This document shows positions 1 through 6,273 of a stretch of DNA of 7,345 nt, in pieces. Below the pieces are notes generated by a model. It ran no database searches, was not told the origin of the DNA, and was given only the letters and a program-made list of their open reading frames with translations. A program made the translations under genes and the position numbers. The stretch comes from Sulfuritalea sp. (lineage in GTDB: Bacteria; Pseudomonadota; Gammaproteobacteria; Burkholderiales; Rhodocyclaceae): assembly GCA_022843505.1 (NCBI GenBank), contig JALHNN010000128.1, positions 1 to 7,345 of the forward strand, in the 5' to 3' direction. Each line of letters starts with the position of its first letter. Position 1 is the stretch's first letter.

Positions 1-842
1 AGCTTGAGGCACTGCTGCGGGTTGGGGCGGAGCATCCCGCCGCCGACGGTTCGCTGCGCCTGCTGCTGGAACTCGCCGACGGGCGAACCGTGGAAAGCGT
101 GCTGCTGCCGCGCGACGGCCTGTGCGTGTCCACCCAGGTCGGCTGCGCGGTCGGCTGCCGCTTCTGCATGACCGGGCGCTCCGGATTGTTGCGCCAGCTC
201 GGCAGCGCCGAGATCGTTGCCCAGGTGGTGCTGGCCAGACGTCGCCGCAAGGTGGGCAAGGTGGTGTTCATGGGCATGGGCGAGCCGGCGCACAACATGG
301 ACAACGTGCTCGACGCCATCGAACTGCTCGGTACCGCCGGCGGCATCGGCCACAAGAACCTGGTGTTTTCCACGGTCGGCGACCGCCGCGTGTTCGAGCG
401 CTTGCCGCAGGGCAAGGTGAAGCCGGCGCTGGCGCTGTCGCTGCACACCACGCGCGCCGACCTGCGTGCGCAGCTGTTGCCCAGGGCGCAGCCGATCGAC
501 CCGGCGGAACTGGTCGAACTCGCCGACGCCTATTCGCGCGCCACCGGCTACCCGGTGCAATACCAATGGACGCTGCTGGCGGGCATCAACGACGGCGACG
601 AGGAACTCGATGCCCTCGCGCGCCTGCTCAAGGGAAAATACGCGGTGATGAACTTCATCCCCTACAACGAGATCGAGGGTCCCGGATTCCGCCGTCCGTC
701 GGAGGAGCGCTGCGAGGCGATGACGCTGCATTTGTATCGCCACGGCATACTCGCCAAGCTGCGCCAGTCGGCGGGGCAGGATATCGACGGCGGCTGCGGG
801 CAGTTGCGGGCGCGGCATCTCGCGGTGGCGCTGCCATGCTGA
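1..842 (+). CDS. RlmN/Cfr-family radical-SAM RNA methyltransferase (5' end missing)
   Basis: This is the C-terminal part of an RlmN-like enzyme, a family that uses SAM and a [4Fe-4S] cluster to methylate C2 of an adenine in 23S rRNA (and in tRNA for RlmN). The frame is open from base 3, and the residues before the GTG at 90 already match the family (an 'LELADG' strand before 'VLLP'), so the true start lies upstream. Visible hallmarks are the cluster motif CxxxCxxC in 'GCAVGCRFC'; a Cys seven residues before it ('LCVSTQVGC'), equivalent to Cys118 of E. coli RlmN; the SAM-binding 'MGMGEP'; the 'SLH' strand; and 'DIDGGCGQL', whose Cys matches the methyl-carrying Cys355. All catalytic cysteines are therefore present and the enzyme should be active. 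It differs enough from E. coli RlmN ('RQSAGQDI' for 'RKTRGDDI') that it may be a second RlmN-like paralogue, so I give no symbol. The stop overlaps the next gene. Confidence 0.9.
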   Translation, partial: LEALLRVGAEHPAADGSLRLLLELADGRTVESVLLPRDGLCVSTQVGCAVGCRFCMTGRSGLLRQLGSAEIVAQVVLARRRRKVGKVVFMGMGEPAHNMDNVLDAIELLGTAGGIGHKNLVFSTVGDRRVFERLPQGKVKPALALSLHTTRADLRAQLLPRAQPIDPAELVELADAYSRATGYPVQYQWTLLAGINDGDEELDALARLLKGKYAVMNFIPYNEIEGPGFRRPSEERCEAMTLHLYRHGILAKLRQSAGQDIDGGCGQLRARHLAVALPC

Positions 843-1324
843 CCAGGGCGCTCGCCGTTGTGGTGACGGTGCTGCTGGCGGCCTGCGCCTCCTACGACGG
901 CCGCAGCCTCAGGACGTACGAATAACGCATTGACGAGGTGTTGGCCCTGATGGGGCCGCCGGCCCTGGGCCCGCCGGACGAGAGCCTCAGCGTCTATTTC
1001 CTCGCGCGGGACGAACAGGCCTGGGACTGGCGCTTCATCGATGGCTACCCGTCACCGATGCGCATGATCGTGCTCTTCGATGCAACGTCCGGCACCGTGC
1101 GCAGCACCATGATCCAGCCCGAGCTGTCGACCTCCGCCGATTCGCCGACACCCAGAAAGTCGGCGCTGGCGGGATGGCGTTCCCGGGGCGAGACCCGCAG
1201 GCTGGCCTTTGTTCCTTTGCGCCCGATGGCTGTACGGCCATCAGCCGCCACTCGGGATCCTTCTGCAAACCGGCCGCTCAACCTGAGCCGCTCTCCAGAG
1301 CAGTCATTCAACCGGTGCCTCTGA
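836..1324 (+). pseudogene. Broken two-repeat (BamE/SmpA-like) outer-membrane lipoprotein gene
   Basis: The ATG at 836 overlaps the stop of the methyltransferase gene by 7 bases. It opens with a classic lipoprotein signal: 'MLTR', a hydrophobic stretch, then the lipobox 'LAAC' with Cys at about residue 17, followed by 'ASYDGRSL'. Frame 836 then meets TAA at 923-925, after 29 codons. Past the stop the same frame continues with protein-like sequence: 'RIDEVLALMGPPAL', 'VYFLARDEQAWDWRF' and 'VLFDATSGTVRST'. From memory, betaproteobacterial lipoproteins here carry two SmpA/OmlA-type repeats of about 65-70 residues. The block before 'GPPDES' resembles the start of repeat 1 and the block after it the second half of repeat 2, so a central stretch seems lost as well. 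Reading continues to TGA at 1322-1324, but the Arg/Ser/Pro-rich tail beyond about 1135 does not look like the family; the original end is uncertain. Pseudogene status is an inference; a sequencing error could explain the stop but not the missing centre. Confidence 0.65.
1225..1242. repeat. Small inverted repeat (6-bp stem)
   Basis: GATGGC at 1225-1230 is the exact reverse complement of GCCATC at 1237-1242, leaving a 6-base loop (TGTACG). No T-run follows on either strand, so it is a poor intrinsic terminator. It lies inside the open but non-family-like tail of the broken lipoprotein frame. Confidence 0.4.
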
Positions 1325-1339
1325 CTTTTCTCGGTTGAA
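1307..1339. repeat. Perfect 8-bp inverted repeat, 17-base spacer
   Basis: TTCAACCG at 1307-1314 and CGGTTGAA at 1332-1339 are perfect reverse complements separated by 17 bases that include a TTTT run. Possible roles are a hairpin in RNA, a dyad operator site, or part of a dispersed intergenic repeat. No regulator gene lies nearby to favour the operator reading. Confidence 0.5.
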
Positions 1340-1349
1340 CTTCAGCTAT

Positions 1350-1363
1350 GCAGCGGGAGCTGC
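1350..1363. repeat. Short hairpin with GGGA tetraloop
   Basis: GCAGC (1350-1354) pairs with GCTGC (1359-1363) around the loop GGGA. It lies 10 bases after the preceding inverted repeat, so the two could stack as adjacent stem-loops in a transcript. No T-run follows. The stem is short enough to occur by chance. Confidence 0.35.
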
Positions 1364-1485
1364 CTATGGCGATGACGTGGGAATTCGCTTTGTAGGTCCG
1401 CTTCCATCGCATATCAGTCGTTTGCAACCGGTTCCCCATTTCTGGACTTCCGGTATCCTTGGGGTCAAACAAGAATTAACGATCC

Positions 1486-1493
1486 GGGGAGGA
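1486..1493 (+). promoter_or_regulatory. Strong Shine-Dalgarno that fixes the start of the CHAT gene
   Basis: GGGGAGGA is an almost perfect anti-16S match. Its GGAGG core ends at 1492, nine bases before the ATG at 1502. An in-frame ATG at 1493 overlaps the site itself and so cannot use it. This argues that translation starts at 1502, which also gives a cleaner signal peptide ('MAFKNTFKSR'). Confidence 0.8.
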
Positions 1494-1501
1494 TGGTCGC
1501 C

Positions 1502-4500
1502 ATGGCATTCAAGAACACATTCAAGAGCAGGTTCTTTGCAGTAGCTCTGGTCGCACTCGTCGGCGTAATGCCCACGCTTGCCGCGGATGCACCGCAAGCA
1601 GCGTCAGCGCTGCCGAGAACCGTGGCCGATATCACGCGGATGCTGGCAAATTACAAGGCGGATCCGAAGAAATCTGCAGAACAGCTCGCCAATTTAGAGA
1701 GCAAGCCACCGCAGACAGACTCAAAAACAGATCTCGCGATGTATCACCTGAAGCTCGCCAATGCGGCCGGCGAACTCGGAGCGCTGCAACGCCAGGCCGA
1801 ACACATGCGGGCCGTCATCGATCTTGGCGGCGCAGAAGACAAGGCGACTGAATTCGGCGTGCTGCTTGCGCTCGAGTTTCGCATCGGGAATCTCCAGCGC
1901 GGACTGACCATGAGCCAACGATTTGTTGATGAGTTTGGTACCCGCTTGACCCCACATATCGTCAAGACGGTATTTCTTGCCGGCCTGGGCGACTTCGAGC
2001 AGGCGAATGCAAGCCTGGCTTTGGCAGAGCAGAAATTCAAGGACCTGCAATCCAGTCCTTCCTGGGGCATGTGGAACAAGACCTGGTTAGTGCAGATAGA
2101 GATGGCCCGCAGAAACGTTCTTTCGGCGCAGGGCAAGGAGGCCGCTGCCGAGCTTTCGGTTCGCACTGCGATTCAAGCCTCGCTGGATGACGAGGAAATG
2201 AACAAGATCAGGGCTGCCCGACGCATATCGAATTTTCCCCAAGGCCTCCGAGAATATCAAGCCGACTTCTACCGGTCGTTATTGGTTGGAAACCTGATTA
2301 ACCTTGGAAGACTTACCGAAGCGGAACAAGCCGCGCGCGAAGCATTCGGTCGATCCGCTGCGCGAACTGGCGCCGGGTCCATAGAATCGGTGCGCTTGCT
2401 GCCGGCCCTCGCGCAAGTCCTTGCGGCCCAGGGCAGGACACAGGAAGCGGCGGCCCTTGTTGCCGCGACTCTGCGCAACCTGGAGCAGCAGAACATCGCC
2501 CCCGACTCGGTCGCGATCACCGATTTGCGGCGCATACGCGGCGATCTCATGGTGGCCGAGGGGCGCTATGCGGAAGCCCTGCAGGAGTATCAGAAGATCC
2601 GCGATGCCTTCGCCGCCTACCCCGAGGCCATCGACAAGCTTGCCGGCGGCGACATCGGCTGGGCCATCGCACTGCTCAAGGCCGGCAAAGCCGATGAGGC
2701 GTCAACGATGCTGGACAAGCTGATCGTCAAGAACCGGCAATGGCTCGGCGACAAGCATATCGACACGGCCGAACTGGTCGGTGCCCAGGGCATGAGCCTC
2801 GCCACCCGGGGTGACAAGAAGGGCGCGCTGGAAGCCTTCCGCAGCGCGTTGCCGGTCCTCCTGAATGCCGCGATCTCTGCGGGTGACGAGCCTTCACCGT
2901 TGCGCGCGCAACGCCTAAACCTGATCCTCGACGCCTATCTCGCGCTGCTCGCCGAGATCCGCGCCACCCCCATTGAAACCGCCGCCGGTATCGATGCCGC
3001 CAGTGAAGGCTTTCGCATCGCCGACGCCCTGCGCGGCCAAAAGATCCAGGGCGCCGTCGCCGCCTCGGCCCTGCGTTCGGCCGCCAACGATCCGGCGATC
3101 GGCGCCGAGATCCGCAAGGAGCAGGATCTCGCGCAAGAATCCTCGGCCCTGCAGCGCATTCTGCGCGACCTCATGAATGCCCCCGCGGAAAAGCAATTAT
3201 CCAAGACCATCGGCAACATGCAGGCGCGCATCGAGGCCATCAAGCAGGAGCGGACCACCATCCAGGCCGGCATCGAGAAACGCTTTCCCGCCTATGCCAA
3301 CTTAATCCGCCCGCAACCGCCCAGCCTCGCCGAAACCCGTGCCGTGCTGCGCCCCGGCGAGGCCCTGATCAACATTTTCGCCACCGACGGCGCCACCTAT
3401 CTGTGGGCCTTCAAGAAGGACGGCGCGGTGGCCTTTGCCAGCACCAAGGTGAATCGGGACGAACTCACCAAGCGGGTCCAGGCTATGCGCAAGGCGCTTG
3501 ACCCAGGTGATGCGGATCTCTCCAACGGCATCCCCGACTTCGATCTCGACGCCGCGCATCGCCTCTACACCGACCTGCTGCTGCCGGTTGCCCCAGGTTG
3601 GCAGGGCGCCGGCACGCTGCTGGTCGCAGCCAACGGCGCCCTCGGCCAGTTGCCGCTGGCGCTGCTGCCGACGCAGAAGATCGCCGTCAAGGCTGATCCG
3701 AAACTGCCCTATGCCCAGTTCAAGGACGTCCCCTGGCTGATCCGCCAGGCCGCCTTTACCCAACTGCCTTCGGTCAATGCCCTGGTCGCCCTGAGAAAGC
3801 TTCCCGCCGCCAGCGCCGAGCGGGTCCCCTTCGTCGGCTTCGGCGATCCCCAGTTCAGCGAAACACCGATCCAGTTGGCCAGCAGCCGAGGGCGGCTGCG
3901 CAACCTGAAGATTGCGCGCCCCAGTCTGCGCGATCTGGAACAGGGCAAGCCTGTGGAATGGATGGACTACGGCAAGATTCCGCCCCTGCCCGACACCCGC
4001 GACGAGATTCTCGCCCTGGCCCAGGCCCTGAAGGCCAACCCGGAAGCCGACGTCTTCCTCGGCAACAAGGCCTCAAAGGAGAATCTGAAGAAGCTCGATC
4101 TCGCCAAGCGCAAGGTCGTCGCCTTCGCCACCCACGGATTGCTGGCCGGCGATTTTCCCGGTGTATCCGAACCGTCGCTGGCGCTGGCCAATCCGGGCGG
4201 CGGCAAGCACGGCCTGCTGACGCTGGAAGACATCCTTGGCCTCAAGCTCGATGCCGACTGGGTCGTGCTCTCTGCCTGCAACACGGCCGGCGGCGACGGC
4301 GAGGGGGCCGATGCGCTGTCCGGGCTGGGCCGCGGCTTTTTCTACGCTGGCAGCCGGGCGCTCTTGGTGACGCACTGGCCGGTCGAATCGGTCAGCGCCA
4401 AGACCTTGGTGACGGGGGTCTTCGAACGCCAGGCGGCGGACCCGAAGCTATCCCGGGCCGAAGCCTTGCGACAGTCCATGCTGGCGCTCCTGCAAGCCAG

Positions 4501-4579
4501 GAGTCCTGACAACACGTTCTCCTACGCCCATCCGCTGTTCTGGGCGCCCTATGCGCTGGTGGGGGAGGGCGGGATCTGA
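1502..4579 (+). CDS. Exported TPR-like/CHAT-domain caspase-like protein
   Basis: A 1025-residue protein predicted to leave the cytoplasm. It has a basic N-terminus ('KNTFKSR'), a hydrophobic core at about residues 11-23, and a likely signal peptidase I site after 'PTLA' (about residue 27). No lipobox Cys is seen. Residues 30 to about 480 are Ala/Leu-rich paired helices typical of TPR solenoids ('AEALQEYQKI', 'KGALEAFRSAL'). Residues 538-595 are charged, probably coiled-coil helix. The CHAT domain starts at about 616 ('LRPGEALINIF') and runs to the end. It contains the strand-turn 'VVAFATHGL' with His878 and 'VVLSACNTA' with Cys926, matching the His/Cys dyad of clan CD (caspase/separase-like) peptidases at the usual spacing, then 'GLGRGFFYAG' and 'HPLFWAPYALVG'. 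CHAT proteins are proteases or protease-like domains; substrate and partner are unknown. Neighbours give no clue: the locus appears monocistronic. The first third (to about 2380) is poorer in G+C than the rest. The family assignment is firm; protease activity and export are inferences. Confidence 0.9.
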   Translation: MAFKNTFKSRFFAVALVALVGVMPTLAADAPQAASALPRTVADITRMLANYKADPKKSAEQLANLESKPPQTDSKTDLAMYHLKLANAAGELGALQRQAEHMRAVIDLGGAEDKATEFGVLLALEFRIGNLQRGLTMSQRFVDEFGTRLTPHIVKTVFLAGLGDFEQANASLALAEQKFKDLQSSPSWGMWNKTWLVQIEMARRNVLSAQGKEAAAELSVRTAIQASLDDEEMNKIRAARRISNFPQGLREYQADFYRSLLVGNLINLGRLTEAEQAAREAFGRSAARTGAGSIESVRLLPALAQVLAAQGRTQEAAALVAATLRNLEQQNIAPDSVAITDLRRIRGDLMVAEGRYAEALQEYQKIRDAFAAYPEAIDKLAGGDIGWAIALLKAGKADEASTMLDKLIVKNRQWLGDKHIDTAELVGAQGMSLATRGDKKGALEAFRSALPVLLNAAISAGDEPSPLRAQRLNLILDAYLALLAEIRATPIETAAGIDAASEGFRIADALRGQKIQGAVAASALRSAANDPAIGAEIRKEQDLAQESSALQRILRDLMNAPAEKQLSKTIGNMQARIEAIKQERTTIQAGIEKRFPAYANLIRPQPPSLAETRAVLRPGEALINIFATDGATYLWAFKKDGAVAFASTKVNRDELTKRVQAMRKALDPGDADLSNGIPDFDLDAAHRLYTDLLLPVAPGWQGAGTLLVAANGALGQLPLALLPTQKIAVKADPKLPYAQFKDVPWLIRQAAFTQLPSVNALVALRKLPAASAERVPFVGFGDPQFSETPIQLASSRGRLRNLKIARPSLRDLEQGKPVEWMDYGKIPPLPDTRDEILALAQALKANPEADVFLGNKASKENLKKLDLAKRKVVAFATHGLLAGDFPGVSEPSLALANPGGGKHGLLTLEDILGLKLDADWVVLSACNTAGGDGEGADALSGLGRGFFYAGSRALLVTHWPVESVSAKTLVTGVFERQAADPKLSRAEALRQSMLALLQARSPDNTFSYAHPLFWAPYALVGEGGI

Positions 4580-4874
4580 GCGGAGTCTATTAAAGCGTTC
4601 CCGGTAATCCTGGGCGACTTCTGTATTGTCCTTCTACGGGCGGCTTTGTGACGGGAACCGCCTCTCAGCATGCCTTTATCATCAGTCGGCAATCAGTCTG
4701 CGGACCGATAGCCACCCCGCCGCGACAGACCGGAATGGGCACCCCGCCCAGCGCCGACTTTCGTAAACGTTCTCCTCTATCGCGATCGCGCAGCAGCGAT
4801 ACCGCGCGCGGCAGGCACATCGCGGTCAGGTGCGCGGTAAGGCACGCCCCGAGCATTCGCTGCCGTGGGTGGAA
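4580..4874. other. Gap between convergent genes
   Basis: No convincing gene is seen in these 295 bases. Two weak stem-loops could end the CHAT transcript: CCCGG/CTGGG around TAATC (4600-4614, one G-T pair) and GGCGG/CCGCC (4639-4643 with 4658-4662). Neither is followed by a clear T-run. A larger inverted repeat near the HD gene end is listed separately. A 63-codon minus-strand open frame at 4665-4856 lacks protein-like character. Confidence 0.5.
4800..4839 (-). repeat. 8-bp inverted repeat downstream of the HD gene
   Basis: TACCGCGC (4800-4807) and GCGCGGTA (4832-4839) are perfect reverse complements with a 24-base spacer. The repeat lies about 35 bases past the stop of the minus-strand HD gene, where a 3' stem-loop would be expected. 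It lacks a T-run on that strand, so if it works in termination or RNA stability it is not a textbook intrinsic terminator. Confidence 0.4.
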
Positions 4875-6239
4875 TCAGGCCGACCGGATCGCCCGCCCCA
4901 GGTCACGCAGGCGCTCGGAGCGCGACAGGGCGATCTGCCGGCAAGCGTCGATAATCGCACAGACGAGGTCGGCGGGTTGCCCCATGAGGAGGTTGCGCCC
5001 GCTCACGGTCCCCGCGAACATCAGACGGGCTTGCGCGGCCAAGGCCTTCATGCCGTCCGATCCGAGGCTGCGATAGAGGAATGCCGTCACGGGCGAGCTT
5101 GTCAGGTCGCTGCTCGACTCGCGCGCGCGTCCGTGCTCCAGGACGGCCAGAAGCTCCGTGTCGAGTTGGGTGGTGGAAGGGGGCGGTGGCGGCAGGAAGT
5201 TCGCGACCCGGGCGGGATCTCCGTCGGGCGACGAAATGTCGCCGAGAAACATCGATATCGGCGCGTCCCCGCCGGTTTCCAGCGCCAGGGCCTCGATCAC
5301 GGCCATGGAACCCAGCTTGGCGCCGAGGTAGTCAATGGCGAAGCGCAGGTTGGTCCGGCTGGATTCGCACAGGCGTGACATTTCCGCGGCATCCGGAACG
5401 CCCCGATAGTGGTGGTAGATGTATGCCGGATCGAGGTTCTCGAGGAATACCGCCATCCGCAGCAGTGCGCCGCGGTAGTCCTGAACGGAATACACACCGG
5501 CACGGGTCAGCGGCGCATTGGATTCCTCGATCAGCATCCAGGTGCCCGACAGGAAATCCCCCGGGTTGCTGCTGGCGAAATTGCCGACGTCGCGATTCGC
5601 GAACGCAATGGCGTCGTGGACTATCCCGTCAATCGCCCCGTCGTCGAGGCCGAGATGCCGTGTCGAGTCAACCACGTGGATGCGCTCGGCGAGAAGATCG
5701 GCGGGCAGGCGCCCCTGCTCGTTGCCGCCGCGGAAGGGGATCGACGCCTCGATGCAGGCGATGATGGCCAGCAGTTCGGCGCTCCCCAGCCAGGGTGACA
5801 ACTGGCGCACTGCCACGACGGCACTGAGGAATTCGTTCAGCCCGCCATAGACGGGAAGTTCATCGCCCGGCTGGAAATTGAACACGCAGGCGCACATCGC
5901 CAGGTCTTCGTCTTCCTGCTCAATACGGCGCAGGACAATCCTGTTCCCGTCGGATTCGGCCACAAGCCGCAACAGGCCATCGGCATGTGCGGGGAACCCA
6001 CCATCCAGCTGGTAATACACCAGGTCGTGATACAGGGCCGCCAGTACCTGCAGGGGCTTCATCCCGTGGCACATCTCCAGCGCATGCGCCGACGTGTGAT
6101 AGACGCGCTGTCCATGCTCCATGTCGCAATGGACCCCCATCGCCAGGCGCTCGATGTCCGCCATCGGCACGGATCTTCCGAGGGCCGCAAAAGCCTCGGC
6201 AAAGTGACCGATGAACCGGTTGATTGTCGAGATCGTCAT
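4875..6239 (-). CDS. HD-superfamily (PDEase-like) predicted metal-dependent hydrolase
   Basis: A 454-residue soluble protein with no signal peptide or membrane segment. Residues 45-75 carry an HD-fold signature: 'VYHTSAHALEM' gives His48 and His52, and 'LAALYHDLVYY' gives the His71-Asp72 doublet. This resembles predicted HD phosphohydrolases of the COG4339 kind ('YHN..H' then 'FHD'). 'FANRDVGNF' (Asp217) could supply the last metal ligand. A segment 'IACIEASIPFR' (161-170) and an acidic/aromatic region 'ENLDPAYIYHHY' (267-278) look conserved but I cannot assign them. A run of five prolines (350-354) separates the enzyme-like part from a C-terminal stretch of about 100 residues without recognisable motifs. 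The ATG at 6239 has only a weak ribosome site; Met26 (preceded by GGAAG) is an alternative, but it would remove helix-like sequence ahead of the HD motif. The gene follows the oxidoreductase by 34 bases and may depend on its transcription. Substrate unknown; phosphohydrolase or phosphodiesterase activity is inferred from the fold only. Confidence 0.75.
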   Translation of the reverse strand: MTISTINRFIGHFAEAFAALGRSVPMADIERLAMGVHCDMEHGQRVYHTSAHALEMCHGMKPLQVLAALYHDLVYYQLDGGFPAHADGLLRLVAESDGNRIVLRRIEQEDEDLAMCACVFNFQPGDELPVYGGLNEFLSAVVAVRQLSPWLGSAELLAIIACIEASIPFRGGNEQGRLPADLLAERIHVVDSTRHLGLDDGAIDGIVHDAIAFANRDVGNFASSNPGDFLSGTWMLIEESNAPLTRAGVYSVQDYRGALLRMAVFLENLDPAYIYHHYRGVPDAAEMSRLCESSRTNLRFAIDYLGAKLGSMAVIEALALETGGDAPISMFLGDISSPDGDPARVANFLPPPPPSTTQLDTELLAVLEHGRARESSSDLTSSPVTAFLYRSLGSDGMKALAAQARLMFAGTVSGRNLLMGQPADLVCAIIDACRQIALSRSERLRDLGRAIRSA

Positions 6240-6273
6240 GGCTGCCGGAAGGGGTTGAAAGGCGCCGGCTTTC

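Larger units (their letters stand above)
1135..1492. other. Gene-poor gap with small inverted repeats
   Basis: Between the decayed lipoprotein frame and the CHAT gene I see no convincing gene. Short open frames here give Arg/Ser/Pro-rich or otherwise uncharacteristic peptides. The stretch is less GC-rich than the flanks: positions 1381-1440 hand-count to 30 G+C of 60. It holds an imperfect run of related motifs: 'GCAAACCGGC' at 1265-1274, 'CAACCGGT' at 1309-1316 and again at 1425-1432, plus three hairpin-capable repeats listed separately. The promoter of the CHAT gene must lie here or upstream, but I could not find a -35/-10 pair with good spacing. The region could be a degenerate intergenic repeat or the remains of a lost gene. 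Confidence 0.5.

Noticed and set aside
938..1324. Independent 128-codon gene starting at GTG 938
   Set aside because: It is in frame with the lipoprotein start across the TAA at 923 and continues that protein's sequence. No ribosome site precedes it.
1493..1501. ATG at 1493 as start of the CHAT gene
   Set aside because: It overlaps the GGAGG ribosome binding site; the ATG at 1502 has ideal spacing.
1335..1597. Short open frames on both strands across the CHAT gene start
   Set aside because: They overlap the ribosome site and signal peptide of the CHAT gene and show no protein-like features.
1502..4579. Possible Csx29/Craspase component (TPR-CHAT partner of a type III-E CRISPR effector)
   Set aside because: The protein begins with a signal peptide, and no CRISPR repeats, gRAMP, Csx30/31 or sigma-factor gene appears in the window. 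Only the broad TPR-CHAT layout is shared.
4665..4856. 63-codon minus-strand open frame between the CHAT and HD genes
   Set aside because: No ribosome site or recognisable motif, and its composition is what GC-rich noncoding DNA gives. It could be a very decayed gene end but nothing supports that.
4648..5378. Plus-strand open frames antisense to the HD gene
   Set aside because: They are Arg/Pro/Ser-rich shadows of the minus-strand coding frame in GC-rich DNA, whereas the minus frame has HD-fold motifs.
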